A DNA stretch of 64,000 nt from Pelagibacterium sediminicola (GCF_003390885.1 NZ_QMEL01000005.1:168632-232631), one strand, 5' to 3'. Numbered from the stretch's first letter, positions 36,194-56,714 are shown. Notes: generated by a model from the letters alone, not told the origin. Made by a program: numbers and translations.

Positions 36194-36895
36194 TTATGCA
36201 CTCTCCCCATTGGCGGCAGCCGGTGCCTTGAACGAACCGGGACGTGCAACACCTTCCGGAGCAGGCTTCTTGACGGCATCGCGGATTTGAATCCAGCCGC
36301 CCTTGGCGCCCGGAACCGAACCCTGAACCATGATAAGGCCACGCTCGACATCGGTCTTGACGACCTTGACGTTCTGGGTCGTGACGCGCACGTCGCCCAT
36401 GTGTCCGGCCATCTTCTTGCCCTTGAACACCTTGCCGGGGTCCTGGCTGTTACCGGTCGAACCGTGCGAGCGGTGCGAAATCGACACACCGTGAGAGGCA
36501 CGCAGGCCACCGAAATTGTGACGCTTCATCGCACCGGCAAAGCCCTTGCCGATCGAGGTCCCGGTGACGTCCACAAGCTGGCCCTCAACGAAGTGGTCGG
36601 CCTGAAGTTCGGCCCCGACATCGATGAGGTTGTCTTGGCTCACGCGGAACTCGACGACCTTGCGCTTGGGCTCGACCTTGGCGGCGGCATACTGCCCGCG
36701 CTCGGCCTTGCTCACATTCTTGACCTTGACGGTGCCCGCGCCCAGTTGGAGCGCGACGTAGCCGTCCTTTTCCTGCGTGCGCTGGCCCACCACCTGGCAG
36801 CCTTGCAGCGCCAGAACGGTAACAGGAACATGAGCGCCGTCATCTGTGAAGATGCGGGTCATTCCCAGCTTCTGTGCGATCAATCCAGAACGCAT
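36194..36895 (-). CDS. rplC: 50S ribosomal protein L3
   Basis: L3 reaches close to the peptidyl-transferase centre. The 233-residue protein (209 in E. coli) has [16 protein letters not shown] at the start, the [19 protein letters not shown] segment and the SIGNS-like [24 protein letters not shown] loop, whose Gln is usually methylated by PrmB. ATG 36895 is the conserved start; the frame runs 13 codons upstream. The C-terminal tail is longer than in E. coli. It follows rpsJ by 89 nt. Confidence 0.97.
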   Translation of the reverse strand: MRSGLIAQKLGMTRIFTDDGAHVPVTVLALQGCQVVGQRTQEKDGYVALQLGAGTVKVKNVSKAERGQYAAAKVEPKRKVVEFRVSQDNLIDVGAELQADHFVEGQLVDVTGTSIGKGFAGAMKRHNFGGLRASHGVSISHRSHGSTGNSQDPGKVFKGKKMAGHMGDVRVTTQNVKVVKTDVERGLIMVQGSVPGAKGGWIQIRDAVKKPAPEGVARPGSFKAPAAANGESA

Positions 36896-36984
36896 CGGTT
36901 GTAACCTTTTCTTTTGGGCGTTTTTCCGGGTCATTGTTTACCAAGAGGACCCACAAACATGAAAAACGCTAGAAACTCATACAG

Positions 36985-37293
36985 TTAGAGCTTGATTTCG
37001 ACGTCGACACCGGCGGCAAGATCGAGCTTCATCAGCGCATCGACCGTCTGCGGGGTCGGATCCACGATGTCCAGAAGGCGCTTGTGAGTCCGGATCTCGA
37101 ACTGCTCGCGACTCTTCTTGTCGACGTGCGGCGACCGGTTGACGGTGAATTTGTCAATTCGCGTAGGCAGCGGAATGGGACCGCGCACCTGTGCGCCCGT
37201 ACGCTTGGCGGTGTTGACGATCTCGCGGGTCGAATTATCGAGCACGCGATGATCGAACGCCTTGAGCCGGATGCGAATGTTCTGACCGTTCAT
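36985..37293 (-). CDS. rpsJ: 30S ribosomal protein S10 (NusE)
   Basis: S10 is part of the small-subunit head and, as NusE, joins NusB and NusG in antitermination. The 102-residue protein has [21 protein letters not shown], the [35 protein letters not shown] segment. It opens the S10 operon, but only 70 nt separate it from tuf copy 1, so str and S10 genes may be read through. Confidence 0.98.
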   Translation of the reverse strand: MNGQNIRIRLKAFDHRVLDNSTREIVNTAKRTGAQVRGPIPLPTRIDKFTVNRSPHVDKKSREQFEIRTHKRLLDIVDPTPQTVDALMKLDLAAGVDVEIKL

Positions 37294-37363
37294 CTTCGTT
37301 CTATCCCGAAAAGAGGATTGCGGTGCGCGTCACCACGCACCGCCTTCACGATTGTCCTGTCGC

Positions 37364-38554
<1,191 letters not shown>

Positions 38555-38607
38555 CACATTTCTCCTGTTCAGTCAGCCTGGCGGCCGCTGTTAAATCCTA
38601 TGCTCAC

Positions 38608-40698
<2,091 letters not shown>

Positions 40699-40710
40699 TC
40701 TCGGAATTCC

Positions 40711-41184
<474 letters not shown>

Positions 41185-41194
41185 TCAGCTCTCC

Positions 41195-41566
41195 TTATTT
41201 CGGCCGCTTCGCGCCATACTTGGACCGGCGCTGCTTGCGGTCCTTCACGCTCTGGGTATCCAGAACGCCGCGCAGCACGTGGTAACGAACGCCGGGAAGG
41301 TCGCGCACACGGCCACCACGGATAAGCACAACCGAGTGCTCCTGGAGGTTGTGGCCTTCGCCGGGGATATAGGTAATGACTTCACGCTGATTGACCAGGC
41401 GGACCTTGGCCACGCGACGCAGAGCCGAGTTCGGCTTCTTGGGTGTTGTCGTGTAGACGCGAGTGCAAACGCCGCGCTTTTGCGGGTTGGCATCCATTGC
41501 CGGACTCTTGTTCCGCTTCGGCTTGGACTGCCGGGGCTTGCGGATCAGCTGATTAATGGTCGGCAT
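41195..41566 (-). CDS. rpsL: 30S ribosomal protein S12, with Arg at position 88
   Basis: S12 lines the decoding centre and controls accuracy. The 123-residue protein has [21 protein letters not shown], with Lys43 unchanged, and [13 protein letters not shown]. The loop usually written [13 protein letters not shown] reads [13 protein letters not shown]: the codon at 41305-41303 is CGC, Arg88 (Met counted). Lys88 to Arg is a known streptomycin-resistance change in other bacteria, including Mycobacterium tuberculosis. The neighbouring Asp89 is the target of RimO, encoded at 12361-13707. It is the first gene of the str operon, with a 363-nt gap upstream. Confidence 0.97.
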   Translation of the reverse strand: MPTINQLIRKPRQSKPKRNKSPAMDANPQKRGVCTRVYTTTPKKPNSALRRVAKVRLVNQREVITYIPGEGHNLQEHSVVLIRGGRVRDLPGVRYHVLRGVLDTQSVKDRKQRRSKYGAKRPK

Positions 41567-41929
41567 ATTGCTCGAACCCTCTTTTCATCCGAGTAAACAA
41601 ATCCTTGCTCAGACATGACAAGCGCGAGGCGCCCGCCCGAACCTCTCCATTAGAGACCGGCAGCGCCAGAAAGCAGAGGACCACCCCCTATTCAGGAAGC
41701 GATCATGCGCCCGAGACCTGTAGCGTCTAAGTACCCGACAGTGTGTTTGATCCGCTTGGATGCGCCGCATTGGACGCCTCGCATCCGGTGCTAAATCACG
41801 ACCGACCGCTTAGGTACGGCGGGTCTTACTGGGTTGATTCAGAATCGTCAAGGCTTTCCGCCCAAAAAAGCAGGAAACCCGCCCGATACCCTGCCCTGCA
41901 TGTGGTGCATGGTTCAGGACGCGCCTTTA
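41567..41929 (-). other. Gene-free leader of the str operon
   Basis: No coding region is supported in these 363 nt between rpsL and parE. The stretch holds a promoter candidate at 41823-41851, which would give an untranslated leader of about 250 nt. No clear terminator of the parDE pair was found. Confidence 0.5.
41823..41851 (-). promoter_or_regulatory. Candidate promoter of the str operon
   Basis: On the minus strand TTGACG (41851-41846), a 17-base spacer and TAAGAC (41828-41823). The -35 is close to consensus; the -10 is weak, as is common in alphaproteobacteria. Confidence 0.4.
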
Positions 41930-42247
41930 TTAGTCGATAGCGGATAATATCGATTGCCAGTCCTGCTTGTGTCCAAGAACACGCAACACCGTGACAGATC
42001 CCTGATCGACTACATATACGATCAGGTGCAAGCCATGAACGTAAAGCCGCACAGGCGGATTGAACTCGGCGCGTTCACGCCCCAGTTCCGGCAGGGCAGC
42101 GATCATGTCCAACGCACGCCCAAGACCATCGATATATCGATCGGCCTGATCTTCCGACCACGTTCGGGCACTGTAAAGCCAGATGCCTTCAAGATCGGAA
42201 ATCGCCTTCGGCTTGAGCGCAAGGCGGCCTTTCCTACCCGGCGGCAT
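41930..42247 (-). CDS. parE: ParE/RelE-type toxin
   Basis: A 105-residue toxin of the RelE/ParE superfamily. The family pattern is LKPKAISDLEGIWLYSARTWSEDQADRYIDGLGRALDMIA followed by RLYVHGLHLIVYVVDQGSVTVLRVLGHKQDW. ParE members inhibit DNA gyrase; RelE members cleave mRNA. The DLEGIWLYSARTWSEDQADRY helix pair favours ParE. The ATG at 42247 overlaps the antitoxin gene by 14 bases, typical of such pairs. The frame is intact, so the module is probably functional. It sits between the rpoBC and str operons. Confidence 0.88.
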   Translation of the reverse strand: MPPGRKGRLALKPKAISDLEGIWLYSARTWSEDQADRYIDGLGRALDMIAALPELGRERAEFNPPVRLYVHGLHLIVYVVDQGSVTVLRVLGHKQDWQSILSAID

Positions 42248-42479
42248 GGCGCTGGCGCATGCGGGATTTCAATCCCTCCAGATCCAACGGTTCCGCAGGC
42301 CCACTCTCCACGCCTTCCGAGATGGCAGCCTGCAACGTCGCAATGGCCTGCCTGCGCTCCTGATCGCGGCGAATGAGGTCCCGCACATAGTCGCTGGCAT
42401 TGCTGTACCGCTGCCCGTCGGTCTGCCGCTCGACCCATGCTTTCATCGCATCGGGCAGCGATATGTTCATGGTCGCCAT
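42234..42479 (-). CDS. parD: ParD-type ribbon-helix-helix antitoxin
   Basis: An 81-residue antitoxin. The N-terminal ribbon-helix-helix (MNISLPDAMKAWVERQTDGQRYSNASDYVRDLIRRDQERR) binds its own promoter as a dimer, and the C-terminal half should wrap the toxin. The second of two adjacent ATGs (42479) is chosen because AGGAGG lies five bases upstream. It precedes and overlaps parE. The rpoC terminator at 42545-42574 lies just upstream, so the pair needs its own promoter in the 65 nt between them. Confidence 0.9.
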   Translation of the reverse strand: MATMNISLPDAMKAWVERQTDGQRYSNASDYVRDLIRRDQERRQAIATLQAAISEGVESGPAEPLDLEGLKSRMRQRHAAG

Positions 42480-42544
42480 CATGGCCTCCTGCTTTCAAGC
42501 CGCTAAAACTATCAGGAATGGCAAACTTTGCCAACGCCACGTCA

Positions 42545-42574
42545 AGAAAGAAAAGGGGCCACGAGGGGCCCCTT
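42545..42574 (-). terminator. Rho-independent terminator of rpoBC
   Basis: On the minus strand GGGGCC-N6-GGCCCC, extended by AAGG / CCTT, followed by TTTTCTTTC. It lies about 26 nt after the rpoC stop. Confidence 0.85.
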
Positions 42575-42599
42575 CTCAAATTCGCAATGGCAACCCGCC

Positions 42600-46805
<4,206 letters not shown>

Positions 46806-46899
46806 CTGGTGGTCTCCTTGATGCCCGGGCGGTGCGGCAGACAGGTCAGCGCACCGCCCTTATAGGCATGACATCGGTTCAAATTGGGGCAGCGGCGGA

Positions 46900-51045
<4,146 letters not shown>

Positions 51046-51084
51046 ATACCCGTTTCCTCTCGTCTCGAATGTCTTTCGAGGCAG

Positions 51085-51126
51085 CTGTTCAAAAGACCGA
51101 CTATCAGCCGTCGGCCCTCTGAACAG
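51085..51126 (-). promoter_or_regulatory. Compound stem in the rplL-rpoB gap (possible RNase III site)
   Basis: Outer arms CTGTTCA (51085-51091) and TGAACAG (51120-51126) enclose inner arms CCGAC / GTCGG. In E. coli the same gap holds an RNase III cleavage site; the position and form here are alike. Confidence 0.45.
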
Positions 51127-51220
51127 GTGCCCAAGTCGAACTCAGTGTCGCACTATGTCCGCAACTTTCCGCCCTGCCCACTTCGGATGGCGGCCGTTCC
51201 AACAGGTCGTACCTTTTTGA

Positions 51221-51256
51221 AACGGGAAAAGGGATGGCCCCAAAAAGGGCCATCCC
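51221..51256 (-). terminator. Attenuator-type terminator between rplL and rpoB
   Basis: On the minus strand a perfect 10-bp stem (GGGATGGCCC / GGGCCATCCC, loop of 6) is followed by TTTTCCCGTTTC. It lies 25 nt after the rplL stop. A partial terminator here would make much more L7/L12 than polymerase, as in E. coli. Confidence 0.75.
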
Positions 51257-51281
51257 GATACTCGTAATCCAAAGGATCGAA

Positions 51282-51659
51282 CTACTTGAGTTCGACCTTG
51301 GCGCCAGCGGCTTCGAGCTTGGCCTTGATGTCCTCGGCTTCCGCCTTGTTGACACCTTCCTTGACCGCCTTCGGAGCGCCCTCCACGAGGTCCTTGGCTT
51401 CCTTGAGGCCCAGACCCGTGATGCCACGGACTTCCTTGATGACGTTGATCTTCTGGTCGCCGGCGGCGGTCAGGACCACGTCGAATTCCGTCTGCTCTTC
51501 GGCAGGAGCGGCCGCGACGGCACCAGCACCGGCGGCGGCGACGGCGACGGGAGCGGCGGCGGAAACGCCCCACTTTTCTTCAAGCATCTTGGAAAGCTCG
51601 GAGGCTTCCAGAACGGTCAGTGCGGACAGTTCGTCCACAAGCTTGGCGAGATCAGCCAT
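51282..51659 (-). CDS. rplL: 50S ribosomal protein L7/L12
   Basis: L7/L12 forms the mobile stalk that recruits translation factors and is the only multi-copy ribosomal protein. In 125 residues an N-terminal dimerisation domain ([29 protein letters not shown]) is joined by an Ala-rich hinge to the C-terminal factor-binding domain ([40 protein letters not shown]). It follows rplJ by 64 nt. Confidence 0.98.
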   Translation of the reverse strand: MADLAKLVDELSALTVLEASELSKMLEEKWGVSAAAPVAVAAAGAGAVAAAPAEEQTEFDVVLTAAGDQKINVIKEVRGITGLGLKEAKDLVEGAPKAVKEGVNKAEAEDIKAKLEAAGAKVELK

Positions 51660-51723
51660 TTCAGTACCCTTTTTCTAAGATTTTCAAAGGTTTCGGTTTG
51701 AACCGTGGATTTGGTCGACGCCT

Positions 51724-52239
51724 TTAGGCAGCGCCCTTTTCCGAATATGCGGAGACGACCCGTGCGACCTGGCCGCCCGGTGCCTGCAGAACGGCTGCGA
51801 TCTTGGCCGCAGGCTGCGTGAGCAGGCCGGCGATCTTGGCGCGCAACTCGTCCAGCGAAGGCAGTTCGGCCAGTGCCTTGACGCTGTCGGCGTCCAGAAC
51901 GGTCGAACCCATCGCGCCGCCGAGAATCACGAACTTGTTGTTCTTGTCGGCGAACGTCTTGGCGACTTTCGGCGCCGTGATGGGGTCTTCCGAATAGGCA
52001 AGGACCGTCGGACCGGTCAGGATGTCCGAGAAATCCGCAATTTCGGAGTCTTTAAGAGCGAGCTTGGCAAGGCGGTTCTTTGCGACCTTTACCTGTCCCC
52101 CGGCCTGTTTCATCTGCCTGCGAAGGCTTTCAAATTCAGAGACCGACAGACCGGCATAGTGAGCGACGACAACCGCGCCCGAGCCGGCAAATGCCTGCTG
52201 GAGCGAGGAGACGACCTCAGCTTTTTCCGCTCTATCCAC
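51724..52239 (-). CDS. rplJ: 50S ribosomal protein L10
   Basis: L10 anchors L7/L12 dimers to 23S rRNA. In 171 residues the N-terminal rRNA-binding domain ([44 protein letters not shown]) is followed by the long C-terminal helix that binds L12 dimers. In E. coli the L10-L12 complex represses its own mRNA through the leader; a long structured leader is also present here (52240-52572). Confidence 0.98.
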   Translation of the reverse strand: MDRAEKAEVVSSLQQAFAGSGAVVVAHYAGLSVSEFESLRRQMKQAGGQVKVAKNRLAKLALKDSEIADFSDILTGPTVLAYSEDPITAPKVAKTFADKNNKFVILGGAMGSTVLDADSVKALAELPSLDELRAKIAGLLTQPAAKIAAVLQAPGGQVARVVSAYSEKGAA

Positions 52240-52572
52240 TGCTACTCTCCACGTTTAGCCCATAGCCCGAAGGACATGGACCGTTTGCTAATTGCCGCCC
52301 CGCGAACGGGACAGCGGTGCAGTGCCTGTAAACCGGTTTCGGGAAACCCCTTGGCCAGTCCGGTTCAAACCAAAACGAGACGGCGTATCAGTCGCCTTTA
52401 ATCTCGTACCGGTCGTCACCCCATCTCTTGGTGGCTACCGGGAGCTCCCGGCGTTTCAGACGGCCTGCTGGCCGTCACCACACAGTCTCGGACAGGACTT
52501 GGACCATCGGGCCCGAAGGCCCTTTGGCACCCCGGGCGACCGAAGCCGCCCGGAATTCTTAGCTTTCGATCC
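52240..52572 (-). promoter_or_regulatory. rplJ leader: candidate L10(L12) autoregulatory RNA
   Basis: No gene is seen in these 333 nt between rplA and rplJ. On the minus strand the transcript can form several GC-rich hairpins in a row: CCGGGCG-N8-CGCCCGG just after rplA, GGGCC-TTCG-GGCCC, GACGGCC-N4-GGCCGTC and CCGGGAGCTCCCGG. It matches in place the L10 leader known from other bacteria. I could not identify the exact binding motif. Confidence 0.6.
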
Positions 52573-53268
52573 TTAGTTGAGGACCGACGAAGGATCGACA
52601 TGGACGCCCGCGCCCATGGTCGAGGAAACGGCGACCCGCTTGAAATAGGTGCCCTTGGCGCCTGCGGGCTTTGCCTTGCTCACCGCATCGGCGAGCGCCT
52701 TGATGTTCTCGATGAGCTGGTCTTCGCTGAACGAAGCCTTGCCCACGCCGGCGTGAACGATACCGGCCTTTTCCACGCGGAACTCCACGGCGCCGCCCTT
52801 GGCGGCCTTGACCGCACCGGCAACGTCCGGGGTCACGGTGCCGACCTTGGGGTTCGGCATCAGGTTGCGCGGACCCAGGATCTTGCCCAGGCGCCCGACG
52901 AGCGGCATCATGTCCGGGGTCGCGATGCAGCGATCGAAATTGATGTTGCCCTTCTGGATTTCCTCGGCGAGATCGTCCGCACCCACCACGTCCGCGCCGG
53001 CTGCACGAGCTTCATCGGCCTTGGCATCCTTGGCGAACACGGCAACGCGAACGGTCTTACCCGTGCCGTTGGGCAGGTTCACGACGCCACGGACCATCTG
53101 GTCGGCATGGCGCGGATCGACGCCCAGGTTGAGCGCCACTTCGACGGTCTCGTCGAACTTGGCGACAGCACGTTCCTTGACCAGCTTGATGGCTTCGGTG
53201 ACCGGATAAAGCTTGTTGCGGTCGATGCCTTCACGAATCTTGGCCGTGCGCTTTCCTTGCTTGCTCAT
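52573..53268 (-). CDS. rplA: 50S ribosomal protein L1
   Basis: L1 forms the mobile stalk at the E site and, in E. coli, represses the rplK-rplA mRNA. In 231 residues the family signatures are [35 protein letters not shown] and the [13 protein letters not shown] segment. It follows rplK by six bases. Confidence 0.98.
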   Translation of the reverse strand: MSKQGKRTAKIREGIDRNKLYPVTEAIKLVKERAVAKFDETVEVALNLGVDPRHADQMVRGVVNLPNGTGKTVRVAVFAKDAKADEARAAGADVVGADDLAEEIQKGNINFDRCIATPDMMPLVGRLGKILGPRNLMPNPKVGTVTPDVAGAVKAAKGGAVEFRVEKAGIVHAGVGKASFSEDQLIENIKALADAVSKAKPAGAKGTYFKRVAVSSTMGAGVHVDPSSVLN

Positions 53269-53274
53269 AATCGC

Positions 53275-53703
53275 TTACCCCTCAACCTGCAGGCCCATCG
53301 AGCGGGCAGAACCGGTGACCATGCTTACTGCGGATTCGATATCGTCCGCGTTGAGGTCCTTCATCTTCTTTTCCGCGATCTCGCGCACCTGAGCCTGAGT
53401 CAGCGTGCCGGCGCTGTCGTGGCCGGGGCGCTTGGAGCCGGACTTGAGGTTGATCGCCTTCTTGATGAAGTAGGTGACCGGGGGCAGCTTCATCTCGAAG
53501 GTGAAGCTCTTGTCCGCGAAAGCGGTGATGACGACCGGGATCGGCGCGTTCTTTTCCATCTCCTGCGTGGCCGCATTGAAGGCCTTGCAGAATTCCATGA
53601 TGTTCAGACCACGCTGGCCCAGCGCCGGGCCGATCGGGGGCGACGGCGTCGCAGCGCCCGCAGGCACCTGCAACTTGATATAGCCGACAATCTTCTTTGC
53701 CAT
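53275..53703 (-). CDS. rplK: 50S ribosomal protein L11
   Basis: L11 binds the GTPase-associated centre and is needed for RelA activation. In 142 residues the thiostrepton-site N-domain ([35 protein letters not shown]) precedes the rRNA-binding C-domain ([32 protein letters not shown]). A 128-nt gap with two short hairpins precedes it, where E. coli has a separate promoter. Confidence 0.98.
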   Translation of the reverse strand: MAKKIVGYIKLQVPAGAATPSPPIGPALGQRGLNIMEFCKAFNAATQEMEKNAPIPVVITAFADKSFTFEMKLPPVTYFIKKAINLKSGSKRPGHDSAGTLTQAQVREIAEKKMKDLNADDIESAVSMVTGSARSMGLQVEG

Positions 53704-53831
53704 TACTCGTTCCTTTCAACAGGCCGCCGGAGCGGCCATCTGGTGACGGCGTGGTCCGAGGTTTGGACCGGCGGATGGCAACCGCCGCCCTCTCCCACGC
53801 TGTTTACGCTCCCCGGAGGGAACGGTACGGA

Positions 53832-54362
53832 TCAGACCTTTTCGACCTGACCGTATTCGAGCTCCACCGGAGTGGGACGCCCGAAAATCGAAACCTCCAC
53901 CTTGAGGCGCGCGCGCTCCTCGTCCACTTCCTCGACGACGCCCGAAAAGCTCGCGAAAGGCCCGTCCGACACCCGGACACTCTCGCCGATCTCGAAGCTG
54001 ACGGACGGCTTGGGCCGGTCGACACCCTCCTGCACCTGCTGAAGAATGGCCATCGCCTCGCGCTCGGCAATCGGCTGCGGCTTATTATCCGCGCCAAGAA
54101 AGCCGGTGACCTTCGGCGTATTCTTGATCAGGTGGAACGTCTCGTCGGTCAGCTCCATCTTGACCAGCACATAGCCGGGGAAGAACTTGCGCTCTGCGTC
54201 GACCTTGCGGCCACGGCGCACCTCGGTAACCTTTTCGGTCGGGACCAGCACGTCATCGAACAGATGATCGAGCCCGTTAGCCACAACCTTGGACTTGATG
54301 TCCTCGGCAACCTTGCGCTCGAAGTTAGAATACGCCTGAACAATATACCAGCGTTTGGCCAT
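53832..54362 (-). CDS. nusG: Transcription termination/antitermination protein NusG
   Basis: NusG binds RNA polymerase and links it to Rho or to the ribosome through S10. In 176 residues the NGN domain (RWYIVQAYSNFERKVAEDIK...FFPGYVLVKMEL) precedes a KOW domain (GPFASFSGVVEEVDEERARLKVEVSIFGRPTPVEL). It follows secE by 34 nt. Confidence 0.98.
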   Translation of the reverse strand: MAKRWYIVQAYSNFERKVAEDIKSKVVANGLDHLFDDVLVPTEKVTEVRRGRKVDAERKFFPGYVLVKMELTDETFHLIKNTPKVTGFLGADNKPQPIAEREAMAILQQVQEGVDRPKPSVSFEIGESVRVSDGPFASFSGVVEEVDEERARLKVEVSIFGRPTPVELEYGQVEKV

Positions 54363-54396
54363 TACGCGCTTGTGCTCCTGATCCCGCCTGCCGCAC

Positions 54397-54591
54397 CTAG
54401 CGAATGGACAGGATTAAACCTACGAAAAACTGGATGATCTGGTCGGCGGCGAGAAAGAACAGGCTCGCAAACGTCACCATCACCAGCACCATGACCGTCG
54501 ATATGGCCGTCTCGTTGCGGTTCGGCCAGACAACTTTTGCGACTTCGGACCGCACCTGCTGAAAGAACGTGAAAGGATTAGTCCGGGCCAT
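54397..54591 (-). CDS. secE: Protein translocase subunit SecE
   Basis: SecE clamps SecY in the inner membrane. The 64-residue protein is the short, single-helix form: NPFTFFQQVRSEVAKVVWPNRNETAISTVMVLVMVTFASLFFLAADQIIQFFVGLI. The conserved VVWPNRNET lies just before the helix. It opens the secE-nusG operon, with a promoter candidate about 90 nt upstream. Confidence 0.97.
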   Translation of the reverse strand: MARTNPFTFFQQVRSEVAKVVWPNRNETAISTVMVLVMVTFASLFFLAADQIIQFFVGLILSIR

Positions 54592-54976
54592 GGAATGCTC
54601 GATACCTGCGTGTCAGAATGTGAAGCTTAAAGTCCATAAGCAATCGCCGCGCGAGTCGGATCGCACGGCCAAGAGAGATTTATCTAGACCCTGAACGCCT
54701 CTAAAGCAAGACCTTGGCCCGATGTTTTTTCGGCCAGACACGCGGCCATTGACTTCGGCCCGGCAATAGCTACCTTTATACTATGAGTAAGCAAGCTGTC
54801 CGTCTTTCGAGCCGTTTCAGCCGCGAACACCCGGTGATGGGATCGCGGCCCTAAAGCCGTGCCCTGCGTCGCACAGCTTTAGGGCTTATCTCATCAGCCG
54901 GTTTATACCGCAAGACGCCCCCCCATTTTATTTGCAGAACCCCGCGCCACCGAGCGCGTTTCGCATGGAGTTTGCG
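54592..54976. other. Gene-free divergent region between secE and rnk
   Basis: No gene is supported in these 385 nt. On the minus side there is a good promoter for secE (54681-54709). On the plus side a TATACT box lies near 54777-54782, without a clear -35. It is followed by a 9-bp hairpin (CCCTAAAGC at 54849-54857 with GCTTTAGGG at 54876-54884) in what would be the rnk leader. Confidence 0.5.
54681..54709 (-). promoter_or_regulatory. Candidate secE-nusG promoter
   Basis: On the minus strand TTGCTT (54709-54704), a 17-base spacer and TAGATA (54686-54681). It is similar in form to the tRNA-Trp promoter at 56803-56831, which suggests that secE regained its own promoter after being separated from tuf and trpT. 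Confidence 0.55.
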
Positions 54977-55453
54977 ATGAGCCTGTTTGTTCTTTCCGGG
55001 AAGATGCCCGAAATTTTCGTCCCCCATGACGATTTCGACGTCCTGATGAAACTGGCCTCCGCCGGGGCCGGCGACGATGGTCCGGCCGACGACCTCCTGA
55101 GCGAGCTCGAACGTGCCACGGTCACAGAGGACACCAGCATACCCGCCAATGTCGTGCGCATGGGCTCCACGGTCAGCTACAGCCTCGATGGCGCCCAGCC
55201 CAAAACCGTAAAGCTCGTCTATCCGGCCGATGCCGACATTTCTTCGGGCGCCATTTCCGTGCTGACCCCGATCGGCGCCGCCCTGCTCGGCCTCAAGCCC
55301 GGCCAGACCATCGGCTTTGAAGCACGCGACGGCAGCGAGCGTGAAATCCGCGTCATCGCCGTCTTCGCCGGAAACGGTTCGGCAAAGCCGGAGGCGACGG
55401 CCCACGCGGCGGTCGTCGAGCCATTCGATGATCCCGGCCCCTCGGCGGCCTGA
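54977..55453 (+). CDS. rnk: Nucleoside diphosphate kinase regulator (Rnk/GreA C-terminal family)
   Basis: Rnk-like proteins share the C-terminal FKBP-like domain of Gre factors and contact RNA polymerase; the name comes from an effect on nucleoside diphosphate kinase levels. The 158-residue protein has an N-terminal two-helix part (MPEIFVPHDDFDVLMKLAS) and the Gre-like domain with NVVRMGSTVSYSLDG, KLVYPADADISSGAISVLTPIGAALLGLKPGQTIGFEARDG. ATG 54977 has GGAG six bases upstream. It is in the small-gene block that separates tRNA-Trp from secE. Confidence 0.88.
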   Translation: MSLFVLSGKMPEIFVPHDDFDVLMKLASAGAGDDGPADDLLSELERATVTEDTSIPANVVRMGSTVSYSLDGAQPKTVKLVYPADADISSGAISVLTPIGAALLGLKPGQTIGFEARDGSEREIRVIAVFAGNGSAKPEATAHAAVVEPFDDPGPSAA

Positions 55454-55504
55454 TGCAGTGACTTTCGGCCCGCGACCGGAAACCCCGGCCGCGGGCCGAA
55501 ACGT

Positions 55505-55813
55505 TCAGGCCTGATCGTTGTAAGGCTCCTTGGTCTCGCCCACGAGGCGGGCGAGTTCGGAAAATCCCGGCAACGCATTGTGCGCCGAACGCCGGTTGGC
55601 CAGCGCCAGGAACCGCATCGGGAACGCCACGGCATCCCTGTTGGACGGATGCAGATCCTCAAGGATGCGGTCATCCCCCAGCGCCACCTGTTCGGCATGG
55701 GCGAGCGCGTCGTTTATGTCCTCACGCGTCAGCAGGCCCTTGGCGGCCAGCGCGTTGTTGATCGCCGCAACGGCGAGATAAAGACCCTGCAACTGCAGAT
55801 TGGCGACATTCAT
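55505..55813 (-). CDS. Conserved-looking hypothetical protein
   Basis: A 102-residue soluble, mostly helical protein. It begins MNVANLQLQGLYLAVAAINNALAAKGLLTREDIN and contains LHPSNRDAVAFPMRFLALANR, a pattern that looks conserved. GGAGG lies seven to ten bases before the ATG. I do not recognise the family and no enzymatic motif is visible. It lies convergent to rnk. Confidence 0.75.
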   Translation of the reverse strand: MNVANLQLQGLYLAVAAINNALAAKGLLTREDINDALAHAEQVALGDDRILEDLHPSNRDAVAFPMRFLALANRRSAHNALPGFSELARLVGETKEPYNDQA

Positions 55814-55968
55814 TCAAGGTTCCTCCTGTTGGGTGCCGGTCGTCGTGCAACACCTCCCACCCCCTAACGCGCAAGGGGGCCATCCCGCTGCATGGGCCGG
55901 GCAACCATCTCCGCCGCCGAACGTTAGCCCGCAAGCCCGATTGCAATATCTAACGACAGGTTGGCCCG

Positions 55969-56346
55969 ATGCGCATATTTCTCGCCCTCGCTATATTCTC
56001 CACCCTCGCCACCGGCGCCTTCGCGCAGGAATTGTCCCCCGAAGGCACATGGGCCGACGATTGGGGCACGACGCTCGAGATTTCCTATTGTGGCGATGAC
56101 GGCACCCAGGTGTGCGCCATCCTGCTCGACGTCCAGGGCGATTCCCGCACCGAGGCGAACCTTGCCTATGTGGACCAGCAGATCATGCAGGCCGGCTTGG
56201 TTGCTGAAAACCAGTGGAAGGGCACCGTCGTCTTTGAAGGCAACGAAGCCGAAGGCACCCTGACCCAGACCGGCCCCGACACCATCGAGATTCAGGGCTG
56301 CCGCATGCTCATCCTGTGCGAGACCCTAGCGTTCCGGCGCGTCTAG
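55969..56346 (+). CDS. DUF2147-like secreted protein
   Basis: A 125-residue protein with a clear signal peptide (1-19, ending AFAQ). The mature part has the DUF2147 pattern: EGTWADDWGTTLEISYCGDDGTQVCAILLD near the start, a WKGTVVF middle and the end IEIQGCRMLILCETLAFRRV. It has four Cys residues after the signal, probably two disulfides in the periplasm. The function of the family is unknown. It lies 34 nt before the I78 inhibitor gene on the same strand. Confidence 0.75.
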   Translation: MRIFLALAIFSTLATGAFAQELSPEGTWADDWGTTLEISYCGDDGTQVCAILLDVQGDSRTEANLAYVDQQIMQAGLVAENQWKGTVVFEGNEAEGTLTQTGPDTIEIQGCRMLILCETLAFRRV

Positions 56347-56380
56347 GGCCGTCAACGAACAACCAAAGAGGAGATCCAAG

Positions 56381-56692
56381 ATGATCCATAACCGTCTTTT
56401 CGCCGCCGGCGCGCTTGTCGCCGGCCTTGCCCTCGCCGGATGCACCGTTTCGGCTGGCGGCGACCCGACCCCGCCCGCCGATTGCGGCGCCGCGGCGCTT
56501 GCCGGGAAAACCGGCCAGCCGGTCACCGGCCAGACCGCGGCCGATCTCAGGGTCGGCGGCGAGCCGGTGCAATCGCAGGGCAATGTCCGTGTCCTTGCGC
56601 CGGGCCAGCCCGCAACGATGGATTTCAGACCCGACCGCCTGACCATCGAGACCGACGCCAGTGGCAACCTCGTGCGCGCGCAGTGCACGTAA
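56381..56692 (+). CDS. I78-family peptidase inhibitor lipoprotein
   Basis: A 103-residue lipoprotein: signal peptide with lipobox LAGC (Cys21), then a small domain with CGAAALAGKTGQPV, NVRVLAPGQPATMDFRPDRLTIETDASGNLVRAQC. The closing pattern is the signature of the I78 inhibitors, which block serine proteases such as elastase. A paired Cys at each end probably forms a disulfide. AGAGGAG lies upstream of the ATG. Together with the preceding DUF2147-like gene it may form a two-gene envelope unit. Confidence 0.85.
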   Translation: MIHNRLFAAGALVAGLALAGCTVSAGGDPTPPADCGAAALAGKTGQPVTGQTAADLRVGGEPVQSQGNVRVLAPGQPATMDFRPDRLTIETDASGNLVRAQCT

Positions 56693-56714
56693 AATCATGA
56701 TCGATGAAAGAAAC

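Noticed and set aside
54783..54854. 23-codon frame followed by a hairpin before rnk, as a leader peptide
   Set aside because: No ribosome site, no run of regulatory codons and no U-run after the hairpin.
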